DNA of 64,000 bases, from NCBI GenBank assembly GCA_029532415.1, contig JAQOTA010000050.1, forward strand, positions 682,001-746,000, written 5' to 3'. How positions within the stretch are numbered: the stretch's first letter is position 1; every line of letters starts with the position of its first letter. Below, one piece after another: positions 21,300 to 33,732 of the stretch. The stretch comes from Marasmius tenuissimus. Lineage: Eukaryota > Basidiomycota > Agaricomycetes > Agaricales > Marasmiaceae. The notes under the pieces are model-generated. The model had not been told where the DNA came from and did no database searches. It saw only the letters and a program-made list of their open reading frames with translations. Made by a program: the position numbers and the translations under genes.

Positions 21300-22600
21300 A
21301 CTTTGTCCCATGTTAGGCAAGAATAACTCTGAGTCAAGCTTGGGAGAGTCCCAACAGAATCCCCACAAGCTCCCAAGGTAGCCTATCTCAGTTCCTCAAG
21401 TCAGAATGTGTTACTATCTGATTTAGTATGGCATAAATAACTCAGTGCCCTGGGTCACAGTAAACTGGTACCCGTTGATCTTCTTTTTGCTGTAGTCCAG
21501 GCCAAGAAGTGAGGGTGAAATACATCCCTGATTGGGGCCACCAAAGAGGTCAGGGATTGAATATTTCATGTGAATTGTGAGCAATGCAACGTTCAAAGAT
21601 TCTCACAGGGTTTGCTGGAACAACCGGGGCTAATGCTTGTGTGGCATGGCCGCCAGTGACTCATGAGCCATTGATCGGGATCCTATTGATCAACATAAAT
21701 AGAGGAAATCCCATTCATCAATGTGCAAAGCAAACCCAATCTTGAAGCATTTCAGCTGCTGCCATCAGTTTTCACTTTCCTACCAAGATCACGTCACAAT
21801 CTGCGCATGGTCACTCAGGTAAAACCTATCACCGGAACACACTTTGTAATTTTAACTTCTCAGTTGATCAGACAAACATGAGTAGGGGAAGTCTTGTCTA
21901 AAAAGGTCTAAAACACACCTAGAATTAGGAGATGCTTGTCTCCACTACTAGACTTCACTGCCCTCATGAGGTCGCAGCGTAACTTGCAATTTACGCGTGG
22001 TCAAAGTCGGTGCAGATCTAATTCTTTACTGTAAATCTGTTGTTCATTCATTTTGCCAGTACGGCAACAATCTTGGGCTTAATATAGGTGAGGCGAGACT
22101 TAACCTCGCCATAAATTTCTATGAAATGTGGAGAAGAGAGGCTGATTGCAAATAGTTTGGATTCTGTCGGCCATAAGGAAAGCAAAAGTGAAGTGGTGAC
22201 AATGGTTCAGTTCAAAGTTGGACACCCGTAGAAACTAGCTCGTGCTTGCTGCAAATGGGTAACCCCTTGGTTTCTGCTGAACACTCACTGCCTCCATCAT
22301 ATTCAAATGCTTCAGATCTCTTCCTGTGTTGGTAAACAGCCAAGAGGATTACAAGGGCTCTGAATGCCTGTGGAGGATAAGATAGTCAAGATAGGTTGGA
22401 TGTAAATAGATACCAGATATGCGCCGCTGCACCTGAATGCCCACCTGATGTGATACAGGGGGGATATGTCGGCTATTATTTACAATGGGTGCTCATGTCT
22501 CACATGAAATAGATTACAGTGAGCCCAGAGCCATTCATTCATCAACCCTATCCCAAGCAAGTAAAGGCCATTCAGAATTTCGTTGGGGCCACTAGAGAGG
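21300..22600. other. Non-coding; paralogous to the flank of copy B
   Basis: No gene is seen. About 21550-21670 aligns with 48955-49075 (shared AGCAATGCAA... and CGCCAGTGA). About 21960-22050 aligns with 51480-51570 (TGAGGTYGC..., ACTGTAAAT/ACCGTAAAT and TTGTTC-like landmarks). So the duplication that includes the seven-helix gene extends upstream of it. Confidence 0.45.
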
Positions 22601-22660
22601 TGATAGCTCAGTTCAAAGTTAAGTTTAGAGTTGGGAGCTTGTGCGATCAGGCTATAACTG

Positions 22661-23068
22661 TCAGTAATGAGATGCCAACATGCCCACCTCGTTGGTGTCC
22701 TTTTCTTGCAAGTTGCAACTAATGGGACACTGAGACCTACTTGTAAAAGCTACAGCAGCGGATGTGGCTTGTGCACGAGATATAATATGACGATCACTGA
22801 TGCTCCTGCTGCCATCACGGAGTCGCAGTACTTGTCCTCGAAAAGTTGAGATTGAGATTATAGGCCAAGGCCACAGGTGTTGCCATGGACAGGAAAAAGA
22901 GTCGCGTCCAATCACTGCCAATTGTTGATTTTTCACCTGCACCATGGCTGTCATGCTCAGCACTAGCAACCACACTAAGTACGTCGTCCAACTTGCACGC
23001 ATGGCCATGTTGAAAGAGATACAAAACAGTGTTTGACGTACGATGAGGCTAGATCTCTTTACTGTCAT
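22661..23068 (-). CDS. Hypothetical protein with N-terminal hydrophobic segment
   Basis: 135-codon minus-strand frame. From an internal Met it has a signal-anchor-like stretch (MAMRASWTTYLVWLLVLSM). It lies in duplicated block 2. No family is recognised, and it may be a first exon or a chance frame. No domain supports a function. Confidence 0.2.
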   Translation of the reverse strand: MTVKRSSLIVRQTLFCISFNMAMRASWTTYLVWLLVLSMTAMVQVKNQQLAVIGRDSFSCPWQHLWPWPIISISTFRGQVLRLRDGSRSISDRHIISRAQATSAAVAFTSRSQCPISCNLQEKDTNEVGMLASHY

Positions 23069-23460
23069 TGACAGCGTGAGACCTCATACTTGGTAAGCTT
23101 TCACTGTTGTCTTACACTGATTCAGCTGTTGTCCTGATGGTAATGGATGTTGGCTGCCCGGCTTCAGCTTGGAGTCGTACTACAAAGCAAACCTTCCTAC
23201 TCTTCACGCTGTCTCTCGACCTGGTATTTTACTAGGCATGACAGTGGCTGCATGTTTCAAGCTGCTATGGCTTATTGAGCGGAAGCATTGGCAAAATGAG
23301 AACAATCACCATGGATGTGGGTCATTGATAATACAGGTGTGTGACCCTTGTATCTCACTATGAGTACTGGTGCTACCCTTATCTTTAGTACTCGAATATT
23401 GATATACCGTCACCTTGAAGACCTTTGACAAGTGGAGAACAGCACTCTCCAAATGAAGTA
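23040..23460. other. Duplicated block 2, counterpart of 8.4-8.9 kb
   Basis: Aligned by eye with 8400-8880 (see that entry). The copy here has CpG replaced by TpG or CpA at many positions. Confidence 0.45.
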
Positions 23461-23664
23461 GTTCTGGTCAACTGAGCCCTCCACGGTGTTCTTGTGGTAC
23501 CAGAGATTCGAGCCTCTCCACGCATGATAATGATCAATGGGTTCTTGCTCTGAGAGGGAGAGGCAGCCTTCAGGCTATTTCATGCAATCGGGCAACACTC
23601 ATACAATGACGAGCCAAACACTGGAAACCGTATTCGTGTTGTTGTAGGGCCCAGGGCCACAAAC

Positions 23665-23960
23665 TCAACCTAAATTACTCAAGGTCGCCATTGCAAAGAA
23701 TGGATACAGAACAACTGGTGAAACAGCCAGTGTGACTGGCGCTGGAATCATCTTCCTCACGAACATATCACCGTCAACATCCTCGTCACCTTCGTCAACA
23801 GCAGCACCATTGTCGCTGCCATTCTCCAAACACAAGTTGTCGGAAGGGTGTCTCCTCCTGGATGGACGTTTTTGCACTGACTTTGATGGTGGAGGTGGCT
23901 TATGCTCACAGTCGGGTCTGAATGCAAGTTTGAGCGGAGTCTGCCTACTCTGGCAGTGCC
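23665..23960 (-). pseudogene. Single-pass membrane-protein remnant, copy in block 2
   Basis: Minus strand: LAFRPDCEHKPPPPSKS, then ENGSDNGAAVDEGDEDVDG, then a hydrophobic VTLAVSPVVLYPFFAMATL. Its order and spacing match the remnant split by the gypsy element at 8895-9176 and 16214-16470. No start or full exon set could be assigned. Confidence 0.35.
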
Positions 23961-24262
23961 AGATTCATGTTCATCGTTGTCGTTGTGAGTAATAGGTCAA
24001 CATAAATTGAATCCTTGAACTTACCTGGGGATGGATTAGCCTATGCACAGATGTTATCAAGCAAGGCATCAGCTCAATCCAAGCTCCGCATCGACCACCA
24101 TCTGGGAGCGGAGTTCAAGAAGAAGAACAACTGTTCGCTTGGGTGGGTTGTTGAGATTGAGAACCTCCCATGCTTGGGCAACAAGCATCGACGGGAGTCC
24201 TAGAGCATCTGGAAAGGAATTACCACACGGAACAATCAGGCATGACAAAATTCTGAGGATAT

Positions 24263-26215
24263 AGCACTTGCACTGTCCACCCCCTCTCGACTACCTACAC
24301 CACCCATCTCTATTTACACCACATGAGGTCCAAATGCATCTGATTTCTCAAGAAGCACCACCTCAACACTGGGAAAGGTGGTGTAAGATGGTAGTTGCCA
24401 ATTTAAGAATGTTGCCGAAGCGGAACCAAGGCTCAAGCCTGCTCACCTTGAATAGACCCTAGTTCAACAGTGTTCAACATCTCTCTTTCCCCTGTTGCCA
24501 GCACTCATTGTGGTGTGAAAAAATCACATATGCATCTATTTTGGCATAGAATTTGACCTTGAACTCATCACTATGCCATATTGCCAACATGTGGCTATGG
24601 TGTTCATCTTAGTTAGTATACTAGTAGTTACTATAGCCACTTCACGGAATGATCTACAGTATTTCACCGATCCTGTGAACACAAAAAATGTAAATGGGGC
24701 ATAGAGAGCGAGAGGGGGGTTTTTGGAACTCACAAAGTATCCAAGACTGTAGCCCAGTATCTATTCCATATCCTGGTAAACTTTAGTGGGTGTAGGTGTC
24801 CTTGATGTTGTACCACAGTGTTCAGTGCAACAAGACCCTGTTTTAGTTGTTTACTGGTCATATGAACACCACGTGATGCTTCTCATAGCAAAGTCACGTG
24901 CATATTGTGTTCTGAATTTTCTTTTACAAGAGCACGCTGCCCCCCTGCAGCATAACGGGATGTAAGTTTTATACTTCCTTGGTTGAGTTGGAGTGAAAGA
25001 TGGGGTCATGGAGGAGCATAGAGGCTGGCACAGCGACATTGCTCAACGAGTGTCACATATGTTACCTCTGTGACAGCTGTGACAGTCCATGACATCAACA
25101 CGCTCACCCCGGCATGGGAATTGTGTTGACTTCATTCCACAACAGGGACAACAACCCCCAAGGAAATATTCGGCAGGTAAGCTTATTTTTACATTATCTT
25201 CAATCTGAGATACTAAAATACATCCAGTAAGACATAGTGAATGCGTACCACCCAAAACAAATTTTGAAGAGTGTACTCAAAAATCACTCATAGACTCACC
25301 ACAACTGAATACACTACAATATCAACAAAATTCTGTTGCAAACTTTTAGATATCAATAATTCTCATATTTTGAGTAAGACTCGAAGAGCAGCAAGATCCA
25401 CAACCCTCCAAAAAACTTGACTGTTCATAGGACCAGTGGTGTGCAAAGGACCAGTGAAATACTGTATACATTATCCACAAAATTCAGATTATGATTCAAT
25501 ACAATGGCTAACGTTTCCTTCAAGTCACTCACCGATACTATATTGTGGTGCACTGCGTGACTGGAAGGTCAAGAATGACAATTCACGAGGACCGTTAAGC
25601 AACGCCAGTCCCAGATGGCCCAGTAAAGATCAATGTAAGCTCTTAATCACACTACATTTGTTATTATCTACTAAGTTTGAAACGGGCCATGAGTCCATCC
25701 TTTTCACAGAAATGCTGCGCTAATATGTGATGGGCATACAGCGTATAAAGTGCATGCACATTTATGCCGTCTTAGTCCATTGGGAGCGTGGCTGCCATAC
25801 TAAGTAGTGCTTGGGTGAAGTTCAACTCCCCCACTACACCTCTATGGTCTTTCTCGTAAAACTTTTCGGGCAATCACATCTGAGTTGAGAGTTAGACTAA
25901 CTTTACTCACACCACTGCATTGCTGACAGGCGAATAATTTTTGGAACTTAGTGATAATCACGCGAAGTAACAGCCCAAGCCCATAGAGCCTAGAGGTGAC
26001 TCAGAGAGTTCCTGAAAGGGAAAGTAGGCACACCATTGGACACATTGTCGGATTTATCTCGCCCCACTTTCAGAGACTACTTACACCACCACAGCCTTGG
26101 AACGTGGTCTTTTCAGGTGGTGTATCTGTGGAATTTGGTTGCATCTGAGGACTATATAGTGTAAGTAAGGGTGGGTGGTGTAAGTGGCCGAGAGGGGGTG
26201 GACCGTGCAAGTGCT
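24263..26215. mobile_element. 1.95-kb element with long terminal inverted repeats
   Basis: The left end (24263 onward) begins AGCACTTGCACTGTCCACC and the right end read in reverse begins AGCACTTGCACGGTCCACC. The match is strong for about 58 bases and weaker to about 190. Both arms repeat the motif TACACCACC. The 1.6-kb interior has no recognisable gene. No clear target duplication was found. Best read as a non-autonomous DNA transposon of unassigned superfamily. It sits within duplicated block 2. Confidence 0.6.
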
Positions 26216-27009
26216 CAATCCCAAAGAAGACCTAAGATATTTCTGATGGTCAATTCTTTGCTAGGCCTCTTGAAATTTCCAAGTCGAGGACAAAACAACA
26301 GTTCACCAGATCCTGTGGCTCAAAGTAAAATAGATATCCCTGTCATCGACCAAGTGGTTGCCTACCTTAACTTTGCCTCAGAACGTCGCTGGAGGTGCCA
26401 TCAGTTCAAGGATAAAGTATCAGGTTAGGCACATACAAAACTTGAATCTGGTGGGTCTAGCTCCTTCTGATCGTAACCCAAATGTTATAGATACCATAAA
26501 TTTATGCCTAGAGAACAAGTCAAGATGTGTTCAAGAGAAAGAGAGAAGAGCGGGCTCACACAAGGGATGATATAGCCACAAAAGAGGCCAGCCTTCCCAG
26601 ACTTGTCTGGGTCATTGAAGAATCAAGAGAGGTCGTAAAGGAAACCCAGGGCTTCTTCGTGCGTGAGCATGATCTAGCCAGCCTTTGCCTCCTAAATGAG
26701 CCTGAAACTCGCAGTCAGTAGGTTCGACGAGAAGATGGCAAACCACATACTTCAAACAAATCAGGTCGTCAGATGCCTTGTCAATAGTTTCCTTGACATG
26801 GCTGATGGGAGCAAGCAGCAGTATGATCATGTCGTGTGATAGACCACGGCCACTCTTAGTATTGGGGTCCATGAAGGGGTCCAAGGCCCCATCCTTGAGC
26901 TGCAGCTATTGGTTGTTGTGGGGGATGAAGGTCAGAATCCTCTGCTTCATGTTGCGTGTATCCATACACCTGGCATCCCTGTAGCCTTGCTCAATCTATG
27001 TGATCGTGA

Positions 27010-27801
27010 TTAGGATGTCGAACAGCACAGGAGCTGAGTACATACTGACAAGTACAAGACACGAATGGTATCTATGGCCTGGAACTTGTAGCATCCAAGC
27101 ATCTGTTTATATTGCATTGGGTGCTTGGCCTTGAACACATCAAAAATCCTCTGGTAGTTGTTCTTGTCGCTTTCCTTCCTGTAGGTAGCGCATAGAGTAA
27201 GTGAATTGATATGAAAACGAAAAAAGTAGGTATATGCGTACATTTCATCTGGTAGGACAAACAGGTCAAGCACCTTGAGTTGTTCTTCTCTTTCCTCTTT
27301 GCTTAGAGGTTCCTCATTGTTGTCACAGTTAATGTCAATGTCAATGTCAATGTTGTCGCCGTCTTCTTCCTGTTGAGCTTTGAGGTCTTCTGAGAAACCA
27401 AACTGCATCATGAGCTCGATCTTGTCTGTCCAAGTGTCTATGAACCTCATCCAGTGTGTGCCGATATTGTAGAAGGGATGATGAGGGCCACTTGATCTTG
27501 AAAATAGTCAATGGATGCTCATGCTTGACGTGAAAGCAAGAACTCACGGAGTAGTACCAGTCAGGATTTTGTTTGACCACTTCTTGAACGCCTCTTGGAT
27601 CTCGGCCTCAGCTTTGGTCAACTTTCTTGGTTCTGGCTCGGGCTCAGGCTCAGGCTCAGGCGAAGATGATAGAGCATGTTGCGGTTGAGCTCGTGGCTTG
27701 GGTTTGCTGGTGGCCTTGGATGGGCAGGAGGAGACATTGAACAGGCTGCTGGGACCACTAGGGCGGGAGGAGCGAGGGGGGGAGGAGCAGGTGACAGGCA
27801 T
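27010..27801 (-). CDS. Hypothetical acidic protein, two exons
   Basis: Exon 1 27548-27801, intron 27497-27547 (51 bp, GTGAG...CAAG), exon 2 27010-27496; the splice keeps one frame of about 246 residues. The N-terminus is Ser/Pro-rich with a (Pro-Glu)5 repeat encoded by a hexamer array. A Lys/Glu-rich helix follows (RKLTKAEAEIQEAFKKW), then an acidic segment with Asp-Ile repeats encoded by a second hexamer array, then a Tyr/Phe-rich C-terminal part. No signal peptide or known domain is seen. Both hexamer arrays stay in frame. It could belong to a repeat element, since it lies between transposon sequences. Confidence 0.45.
27331..27359 (+). repeat. Hexanucleotide array (AATGTC)n, codes Asp-Ile repeat on minus strand
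   Basis: Four perfect units plus a partial one, inside exon 2 of the hypothetical gene. Confidence 0.8.
27635..27661 (+). repeat. Hexanucleotide array (GGCTCA)n, codes Pro-Glu repeat on minus strand
   Basis: Four to five units with one G variant, inside exon 1 of the hypothetical gene. Confidence 0.8.
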
Positions 27802-28293
27802 GGAGGAGATGATGGTGGTAGAAGAACGAGAAGCATTGGGAAAAGAAGGGAGGAAGGGGAGGAGGCCCTTATAGGGCTGGCTGGCAGAGTTTAAAAATGT
27901 GTCCTGTCATGTCATCCCAAATTTGGCTGGGGCGTGTACGTCACTCTTGTCACACAGGTCATGCAAGAGGGTCACGACAATGGATTTCCTGCAGATCCCA
28001 CTATGTAGAACATGTAGCTATGTCAAGGAAAAAGTAGGTATAATGTAGGATCAAGGCTCTGTAATAAAGGGTTGAACCTCTATGCGACAAACCTCTACAC
28101 GATGGGACCATTATTTGCACGCTTCTTTCCTTGGCTGGTTCATGTACTTGTTTCCCGCTGCTCGTTGCTCAGCCAACTCCTTCACCCTTGCGACGTGCAC
28201 GCTGGAAAGCAGATCCAGCAGCTCGTTGGTGAGTGTCTCCCCTCCTGCACCTCTCTCGATGACCCCCACAACGATCCAGTGATTTTCTTCTTT

Positions 28294-29523
28294 CTATTCA
28301 TTCAGGTAGAAAGTACAAATCCTGTGGACGAGTTTACCGATGTGTTCAATGTTGCTGGATGTTACAACCATCAAGGAGTTTTTGGTGCTGGGTTTAATGG
28401 GATCTTTCAAACGACCAATGAACATGTGTGAAACGGTGTGCTTGACTGCAGTCAATCCTCGCCCTGAAGTGTATTCGACGACAACACCCCTAGCTTTTGA
28501 TACAGGCTTGACATGGACGGGTTTTTCTCCCAACACGTGAGGACCGCCAGTGATTGACACCTCGATTTGCAGACCGACCAGCTTTGGATGTAAAATCCAG
28601 TGGTTACGTTCTGTTGGGGCCAGCTCGCCCAAAGGGTTCCAGGGGTCAGACGAGTGATGAGCGAATTGTGGAGAACAAGGAGTTGGTGTGGGAGTGCAAG
28701 GTTGTGGAGCACAAGGGATGTCAACTGGAAGCCTATCTAACCCCAAAAGAAAAGAGGCTGGATTTACAGCTGGGTGAGGGAGATCAGGGCAAAGATACCA
28801 GACTTGGTGGGTATGGTCCATCAGCCTCTGGATGTTCAAACGCTGCAAGGTTTTGAGTTCAACTACATCACGGTAGTCAATTCTCTCGATTGGGGCTGCT
28901 CGACCTGCTAGAATGACATCAAGCTCCATATCGAGCAGCAAGCCAGACTTGATGTTGCTGTAGTTGGCCTCCAGTGACATATTGATGACCGTGTCCAGCA
29001 AAGACCAGTCAATATGTACGCTTCGGAGGGTGCCTGTGAGACCTTTGCATTGGGAGCCAATAACCAAAATGGCGGTCTTGACCTGGGGATCTTGACAACC
29101 AGTATACATCAGACGAGTCCTGGTCTCTTTAGGACCCAGATCAGGTCCCATAACTTCTTCAACAGGTTTGTCTGCATGTGGAGTCAATTCAGTAGTGGGT
29201 TCAGTAGTTGTATTTGTGGCTGAATCAGCAGCTGGTTCGGGTGTAGATCCATGAGTTCAAGGAGAGCTGCATGCACCTCCAGCAAGCAAACTGGCAGTGA
29301 CCATGTCAGTGATGACTCTGGCAGCGTCCCAGTTGATCCTTGGGAAGTGATCGGATGCTCGAATCTTGTCGATAATGTCTGATTGGAAATCTCTTTTTCA
29401 TTCTTCTGCCAGTCCTTGTTCACACTTGACCACGGCTTCATTCTCATCTTCCCAGTCTCCATTGTCTCTGCAATACAGTGCCAGTCTCAAGGTTCCTTCC
29501 TCGTATTCACGTGGTAGTTTTGG
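28294..29523 (-). pseudogene. Hypothetical protein, possibly KOW/Spt5-like, with upstream stops
   Basis: A 297-codon open piece (28294-29187) continues upstream in the same general reading to about 29523 but crosses stops (an in-frame TGA after QGLAEE and another near 29250). Visible themes are ITGGPHVLGEKPVHVKPV and SLMVVTSSNIEHIGKLVHR, which faintly recall KOW-type modules of transcription-elongation-factor-like proteins found in mushroom repeats. This assignment is tentative. A Pro/Thr-rich linker separates the two halves. It sits beside the Plavaka gene and may be transposon-associated. Confidence 0.35.
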
Positions 29524-29806
29524 CTGTAGTAAAAGAGTAAGTAAGAGCCGATTTACAGTGTCTGTGTACTCACCATATCGATAGTTTGGTGTAGAAATGC
29601 TTGCAGAGCTCTAAACTGAGCAGGTGATGCCTGGCCTGGGGTAAAAAAACAAATCGTCAGCAACGATGCTGCAGTTCTCCGTTTAGACATGATGAAAGAG
29701 AATTTATTTTGGCTTTTTGCCCTCTTAGACAGTGAGAGATTGGTTTTTAAAGATGAATTATAGCTCTATAAAATTTGTATGTACAGTATCTACAACAAAG
29801 AAAACA

Positions 29807-30107
29807 AAAACTTACTGTGTTGAGGGATGTTCAACCACAATGGTGGTGGCTGAGGGTCAAGCCGGGCATGAGGGGCCCAAACACATGCGTGGGTCTCTTG
29901 TTTGACAAGCCAAACAAAGGATCCTGTACAAGCGCCTTGGGCGCTTGACCTAGGGCTAGGGTCAGGCAAACAACCAAGGTGCTTGTGCAGGATTTTTTGC
30001 CAGATGCTGGATACATCCCGTGCCGCTCAGCACATGGAACCAGTCTGCCTCTCTTGACCCTCAACCACCACCATCATGGTTGAATGTCCCTCAACACAGT
30101 AAGTTTT
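29807..30107. mobile_element. Fold-back MITE
   Basis: Ends read AAAACTTACTGTGTTGAGGG in both directions; the arms are about 50 bases with a few mismatches. A second inverted repeat lies inside: GGATCCTGTACAAGCGCCTT against AAGGTGCTTGTGCAGGATTT. With TA as target, the element would be CTGTGTTGAGG...CCTCAACACAG. It has no coding capacity. It lies about 0.45 kb upstream of the Plavaka gene. Confidence 0.65.
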
Positions 30108-32073
30108 CATTTCTCTATTATATGTAGCCTATATAGTATGATGAAATTAAGCTTTTTAAATACTTCCTGAGTCTCAAGAAGGGTAGAAAGCCCGTTCAGA
30201 TCGTTTTTCATATCTAAGAAATTGAAAACCACAGTATAAGTGCTGATGGTTCGTTCTTCTAATATAGGGTATTGCTCCACTACAGTCAAAATCGTGTCAC
30301 AATCACCACTTGGGCTCTCAAGAACACTCACAGTAACAAGTCAGTCAGTAATTCCATTGAGTCTATTGGGTATCTACTGACCTACTTACAGTGATCTGCA
30401 AAAGTTGCAGCAAAGCTTCCAACAATGCCCAGGGATATAGAATCCACCTTGGAAAGTGCTCAAAGTGAAAGAGGACCACCGCACAGAATAACGAGGTCAT
30501 GTCCCTCGCTCAAGCCGCAAAGTAGCGGAAACTTGGAAAACAGACAAAGAAACAGGTACCAGTGGACGATGAGGGGCTTCAGACTCCAGGAGCAGGGCCT
30601 TCTGATGACTGGGACATGCAGACTCCCAGAGCAGGGCCTTTGAATGCTCCAGCTCCTGACAATATCCCAAACTTGTGGCGTAGTGGAAGGTCACACATGA
30701 AGCCTCTTCATTTCAAGGATTTTGAAATCTCAAGCATATCTGCAGTGATTCGGAGAAGTTGAGGAGACTCTGTAGCACCTCTCTTGACTCTGGCTACACC
30801 ACTATGTGTGCCCTCTCCTCCACAAATCCCTTCACCACCACCAGAACCTCAGCATCCGTCAGCAGGTGATGAACAGCCATCTGCAGGGCCACTTCCTCCT
30901 CCCCCACCAGCAGCAGCAGAACCGCCACCCATACCGGTGGTTGTGCGAGTTTACCACAAAATGCAGCCCAACAAGCTGGGTATCTTTTGGGTCTGCAACT
31001 CAAAAGAGCCATCTAGATATCCTGAGGATCCTCAGTTGATCGCCTCTCCCAATCTCTTGTTGGATAAACCTCCAGATGCAGCCAGTCTAATCCAAAAGAC
31101 TATGGCTTTGAGTCAAAACGCTCAACCTGGTCATCAGAAGGAACCACCAAAACCTCCCCCATACGCACCACTGCCAAACGTTTTGAATTTCAGGCTATTT
31201 GATTGGGTGTATGAGGTTACCTCCATCACCAAGGCATCATTGGACAGTTTGGTCCACAATGTGATACTCCAGCCAGATTTTGAACTGATCCATTTCAGGA
31301 ATTTCAGTGCAAAGCACAAGCTATGCAAGCTCAACGCTCCCCTCCCTTCTGAGCATCGCAAATCCTCTGATAATCCAACCAAGCCCAGCCTGTTCAGGCC
31401 AAAGAAGGCCAACCCCACTCCCAAGCCATCAAAGACCCCTCCTTTTGCTTTTGACAATTCCGTATGGCATTGTGGTACAATATCCATCCCTATGCCTTGT
31501 GTGGGTCACAAGTATGCCTCCAAGTCTGACGCACCTCAGCTCATCATTGACAACATCTGGTATCGAAAACCGATGAGCATAATACACTTGTTAGTTCAAG
31601 ATGATGAGTTCACGAAGCTGCACCTTCAGCCGTACAAGGAGTTTTGGCTTTGTCCAGGCACATCTCAGCCTCAGCGAATTTACAGAGAAGCTTTCACATT
31701 GAATCGAGCTATTCGAATTGAGCGCAACAAGCTAGAATGTCTAGCCTCACAGGGGATCACTGACGACCTGGAGACTGTCATCATTTGGATGATGATGGTC
31801 TCAGATTTCACTCACTTCGCAAACTTTGGTACCGCATCCTCTTGGCCTATCTACATGTACTTGGGAAACCGCACCAAGTACAAGCAGGGGCATCCAAAGT
31901 TCTTCACTGCCCATCATCTGGGGTATATTCCTCAGGTAAAATTCTCGGTTGTATTTTCAGGCTCTGTTGCTAAAGCAACGTTTTTAGATTCCCGACACAG
32001 TACGGGACGTATACCGTGAAGCCTACAATGTGCCTCCTTCGAACAAGGTCATCAAACATCTCAAGCGGGAGGT

Positions 32074-32653
32074 TGTTAGGATTGTGTGGATTGGATAAGG
32101 ATAAGATAAGATATGGGTTTTATATGCTGTCGGATAGATGGATAAGGAAGAGATAAGATGAAGGAGTGTGGGAGCAACAGATCTAGAAGCAGACAGTAGC
32201 TGAAGGTTTCGCCAACAACTCCACGAACTGAGCTGTCCTTCTACTAGACTAAGAGGACAAGTTGCAAGAGAGAAGGAAAGACATCAAGTCATGATGGGAA
32301 AGTATCCAGGTGAGTCCTGGTTGATTTCAAGTCTAGAGATACATGATAGAAGTATAGAGCTTATATAGAGTTATAGTAAATGAATGATATGGAAGTCAAA
32401 CATGATGTGGAGTAAATATCAAGATAGAATGAGTGATGAAACTTGGAACTAAGATGTCCAAGATAAATGAAAAGATTATCATCAGAGAAAGATATGTCCA
32501 ATGATATCAAAAGATATAACAGATGAAAAGATAGATGTGATGTATATGAGACTGAATCACAGAAGTACTCGGAATAGGTCTGGAAGTGATGTGACTAGAT
32601 GAGTGTGATGTGACTAGGTGAGGTAGACCAGGGTAAGATGCATGGATGTAACA
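32074..32653. mobile_element. Solo LTR in the Plavaka gene, target duplication GAGGT
   Basis: 580 bp, TGTTAGGATT...GATGTAACA, flanked by GAGGT at 32069-32073 and 32654-32658. The transposase frame is in phase across it. A minus-strand TATATAAGC box suggests it lies in reverse orientation. It is rich in GATAAG motifs at its left end. Confidence 0.88.
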
Positions 32654-33732
32654 GAGGTTATGCAGGCGGTCTGGAACCTCATCATGGACAAAGAGTTCAT
32701 GGAGGAGTATGACAAGTCTGTGGTAATCAAGTGCTTGGACAAGGTTAAGGGAAGATTCCTCCTGGAATTTTTCTCTTACTTTGCCGATTATCCTGAAAAG
32801 TGAGTTCGTTTCAAGTACGATCTCTTTCAATTACTGACGCGTCCTCAGAATTGCTGTTGTGTGTGTGAAGTACCTGGGAACTTGTCTCTGCATTTGGTGT
32901 CTCATCGAGAAGAGTCAAGTGAACATGATGGGTACCAAACTAAACATGAAACGACAAGTCGAGTTGAAGCGTGTAGACAACAAGCAACACCGTCGAATGG
33001 TTGCAGATGCAAGGTGGCACATCTTCACGGATGGGCGGGGTGTCGAGTCCAATCCAGTCAAGCATCTTCTAGATGACCACTCCCTGGTCCCAACACGGGT
33101 AAGTAACGGAATATCTTACCACCTTTACATACTGACAATGTTGTAGAATGTATTCTCAACCAAGTTGCTACCTTTTGGATTTGACCTATATCTCCTTCAC
33201 GAGTTCAAGCTGGGGGTCTGGAAAGCCGTGTTGATGCACCTCATAAGGATGCTTTATGTGCAGAAGCCAGGGAAAAAGAAGAAAGATGACGCTGTTGAGG
33301 TTCTGGATGAGCGGTAAGCAATTTGCATATTCTTCATCCTTTACTCCCTCTTACGGTTTGGCGTTAGCTTTTGCCGAGTCCCAATGTTTGGTCGTAGCAC
33401 CATCCGCCGTTTTCATAACAACGTTTCACAAATGAAAAAGTTGGCAGCAAGGGACTTCAAGGACATACTCCAGGTATGGCGATCTCCTCGTATTTGTGGG
33501 GTTTCTGCCCATTGACAGTCTTTACAGTGTGCAATGCCTTGTTTTGAAGGGCTGTTCAATGATAAGAATATCGATAAGATGGTGCAGAACCTATTATTCA
33601 ATCTCGCAGCCTGGCATGCCTACTCCAAACTACGGCTCCATACTGACTCTACTGTGGCGTCTTTTGAGGATACCACAGTCCAGCTTGGGAAGAGCTTGAG
33701 GAAATTCGCAAAGGACTCCAATAACTTCCAAG

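Noticed and set aside
23500..23520. tRNA-like GAGATTCGAGCC
   Set aside because: No cloverleaf can be drawn around it.
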